From NCBI GenBank assembly GCA_946699065.1, contig CAMPDV010001091.1, positions 1-64,000 of the forward strand: a stretch of DNA of 64,000 nt, given 5' to 3'. Positions 62,401 through 64,000 of this stretch are shown one piece after another. Position numbers and translations under genes: made by a program. This DNA comes from Loxodes magnus (lineage: Eukaryota; Ciliophora; Karyorelictea; Loxodida; Loxodidae). Below the pieces are notes generated by a model. It was not told the origin of the DNA. It saw only the letters and a list, made by a program, of their open reading frames with translations, and did no database searches. Position 1 is the stretch's first letter. Each line of letters starts with the position of its first letter.

Positions 62401-64000
62401 TCAAAATACAGGTTTATGCAAGCCATGTAGCAATTATATAAACTAATGTTCCTAATGCGTCTAGAATAACAACTAAGACACGATTTGCACTTAATGTGCT
62501 AATAGTTTGTATATATAAAATAACGAATGTCTATGTAAGATGTAATATTGCGATTAATGTGATATTTCTGGTAGTAAATGCTTGAGATGCTAGGATGAAT
62601 ATTACTGGAATTAGTAGAAACAAATTTGCGAATCTTGCTCGTTAGTAAATAAAGATTGTGTCAAGTGCCTTGATTAGTCCAAATGTCTTTATTGTAGAAA
62701 TCCTTTAAAGCTGGCTAATAATCAGTGTGTAGTATAATGTCCAGCTGATTAATAAGATTCTGATGGAGATTCCATATGCAAATCTTGCTAGAGTCAGATT
62801 CCTTCATGTTTACAATGCGATGAAAAAGGAGAAAAATGCTTCAAGTGTTAAAAAGATATGGTATTATCAAATGGTAAATGTGTTCAGTGTAGTTAGATTT
62901 TTCCTAGCTGCCTAGAATGTGAATCTGAAAGCTGTGTTAAATGCGACGCTCTTCTAGTTTTATTTAGAAATTAATGCCTAGAAAAATGTCCTAAGGGTAC
63001 ATTCTAAGCTAAAGATAAATGTGTAGAATGCAGGTAGAATATCATGAATTGCGAAGAATGTAGCGACCAAGGAACAGAGTGCAAGTTATGCGAAAATAAG
63101 TTCTACATAGAGAATAATAAATGCGTAGCTTGCTCTTCCCTTTATCTTAATTGTGAAGAGTGTTCTAATAATTTATGCACTAAATGTTAGAAACCCTATA
63201 AACTATTAGAATCAGCTAGCAAATGCTTTCTTAAATGTCCAGTAGCTTATCAAGATTACGCTGGAGAAGGATATTGTAAACTATGCAACTAAAGTATCCC
63301 ATTTTGTGAAAAATGCGATAAAGAAGAATTTAAATGCAAAAAGTGCTCTAATAATTATATGTATTTTCCTTAATTCAAATCATGCATCTAAAATCTAAGT
63401 ACGATAGAAGAAAACGAAGAGAGCTCTAAAGTAATACCTCCCAAATCTATTAAAGATTTGAATTTAACAAGTTATAAAGAACAATTAGCCTATTTTATTT
63501 AAAACTCTCGTTCGGTTGTTATTCCCATAACTATTTCAGCTGGAATGATAGCTTTAATTGCAAGCTCTGGCTCATCCTCCACTTGCTGATAACTCTGGAT
63601 TGCTTATTGTCTAGATGAAATGATTGTCTGCACAGGCATGGTTTCAATTATGATGCCGAAAATATTCCAAGCCTTATATTTAGTTAATTAGGATTTACAA
63701 TAATTGACCCTCGATGCTATAGGCCTAGATCTAAACTCAAACTAAAAGTCACAAAGAGACATTTGATACAACTTACAAATCTAAGGAATTAACTCAGCAA
63801 CATTCTTTTCAAATGGATTGGTAGAAATTCTTAACTTTCTGCTTTGCAGTTTCTTATTTATATTTATTTGATTAGCTAGAGACTGGAAATTTCGATTCAA
63901 GTAATATATGCAATAAGTCTACATAAATTATAAATATTCCACCTTCATTAGACTTATCTTAAATATGTCTTTAGGAACTGTGACTTATGCACTAATTTAA
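59500..64000 (+). CDS. large secreted/membrane protein with four LamG-like modules and Cys-rich repeats (partial)
   Basis: The ATG at 59,500 is followed by a signal peptide (YIYVLLFFIFT...LASA). Four related modules of about 200 residues follow. Each has a strand motif with Trp: LTFWIQN (TGG, codon 70), FSAWIQN (TGA, 290), LSFWIKN (TGA, 500) and LSFWFQN (TGA, 61,673). Each module ends in a Cys-Pro/Gly element such as CTECPSPEI. They resemble LamG/pentraxin-type jelly rolls. From about 62,140 to 63,390 there are roughly 20 CxxC-type repeats of furin-like or growth-factor-receptor style. Near 63,500 and 63,820 hydrophobic segments suggest membrane helices. A small intron at 61,129-61,153 (25 nt, GTATG...AATAG) restores the frame. 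The alternative is 16 nt at 61,114-61,129. The frame continues past the right edge. It is probably a ciliate surface receptor or adhesion protein. Confidence 0.82.
61129..61153 (+). other. candidate 25-nt intron
   Basis: It begins GTATG and ends AATAG, and its removal joins ...VHINK to EIFITSNDYM in one frame for the rest of the 64-kb-edge gene. A 16-nt alternative (61,114-61,129, GTACA...ATAAAG) also fixes the frame. Tiny introns are usual in ciliates. Confidence 0.6.

Noticed and set aside
1-64000. CRISPR arrays, rRNA and tRNA genes
   Set aside because: No regularly spaced repeats, no recognisable rRNA core segments and no cloverleaf with a proper T-loop were seen by eye; a tRNAscan-type search would be more reliable.

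Overview
The window is very A+T-rich and looks like nuclear DNA of a ciliate in which no codon is always a stop. Frames that carry conserved motifs read through many TAA and TAG codons as Gln and through TGA as Trp. Several of these genes still end at a TGA. This matches the karyorelict code (NCBI table 27, e.g. Loxodes). The Condylostoma code (table 28) is the main alternative. Under the standard code the coding content is invisible, and almost all ATG-to-stop ORFs are shadows. Small introns of about 16-26 nt have to be assumed in several host genes.

Regions 1-4.1 kb and 6.3-12.8 kb hold the 5' part of an inverted LINE (family 1), small one-ORF elements with a coiled coil and, in most, a CCHC knuckle, and two SINEs. 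A duplicated and broken copy of a small Cys-rich gene lies at 4.4-5.3 kb; its whole source copy is at 13.1-13.65 kb, and a hypothetical gene follows at 14.4-15.1 kb. From 17.7 to 23.1 kb lie a second LINE family (minus strand), a SINE-like insert and an ORF1-like gene. At 23.8-24.3 kb is a fragment of a Cys-rich surface protein gene. From 24.5 to 36.5 kb lies a thicket of decayed family-1 LINE copies in both orientations, one with a SINE nested inside. A GC-rich island at 36.8-37.1 kb may be a non-coding RNA. An intact-looking family-1 LINE with one 2172-codon ORF fills 40.9-47.5 kb and is almost identical to the copy at 1-3 kb. Two more one-ORF elements follow at 47.7-50.2 kb.

From 50.4 kb to the end the window is mainly host genes: an unidentified gene, a receptor-like protein with a periplasmic-binding ectodomain and many membrane segments, two or three small hypothetical genes, and the first 4.5 kb of a large secreted or membrane protein with four LamG-like modules and a Cys-rich repeat region.

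The elements appear to work as two retrotransposition partnerships. LINE family 2 shares its 3' tail hairpin with three SINEs, so it probably mobilises them. LINE family 1 copies end in a hairpin whose stem changes sequence but keeps pairing, and the CCHC one-ORF elements carry loosely similar hairpin tails. All assignments come from reading the sequence by eye; no database search was run.
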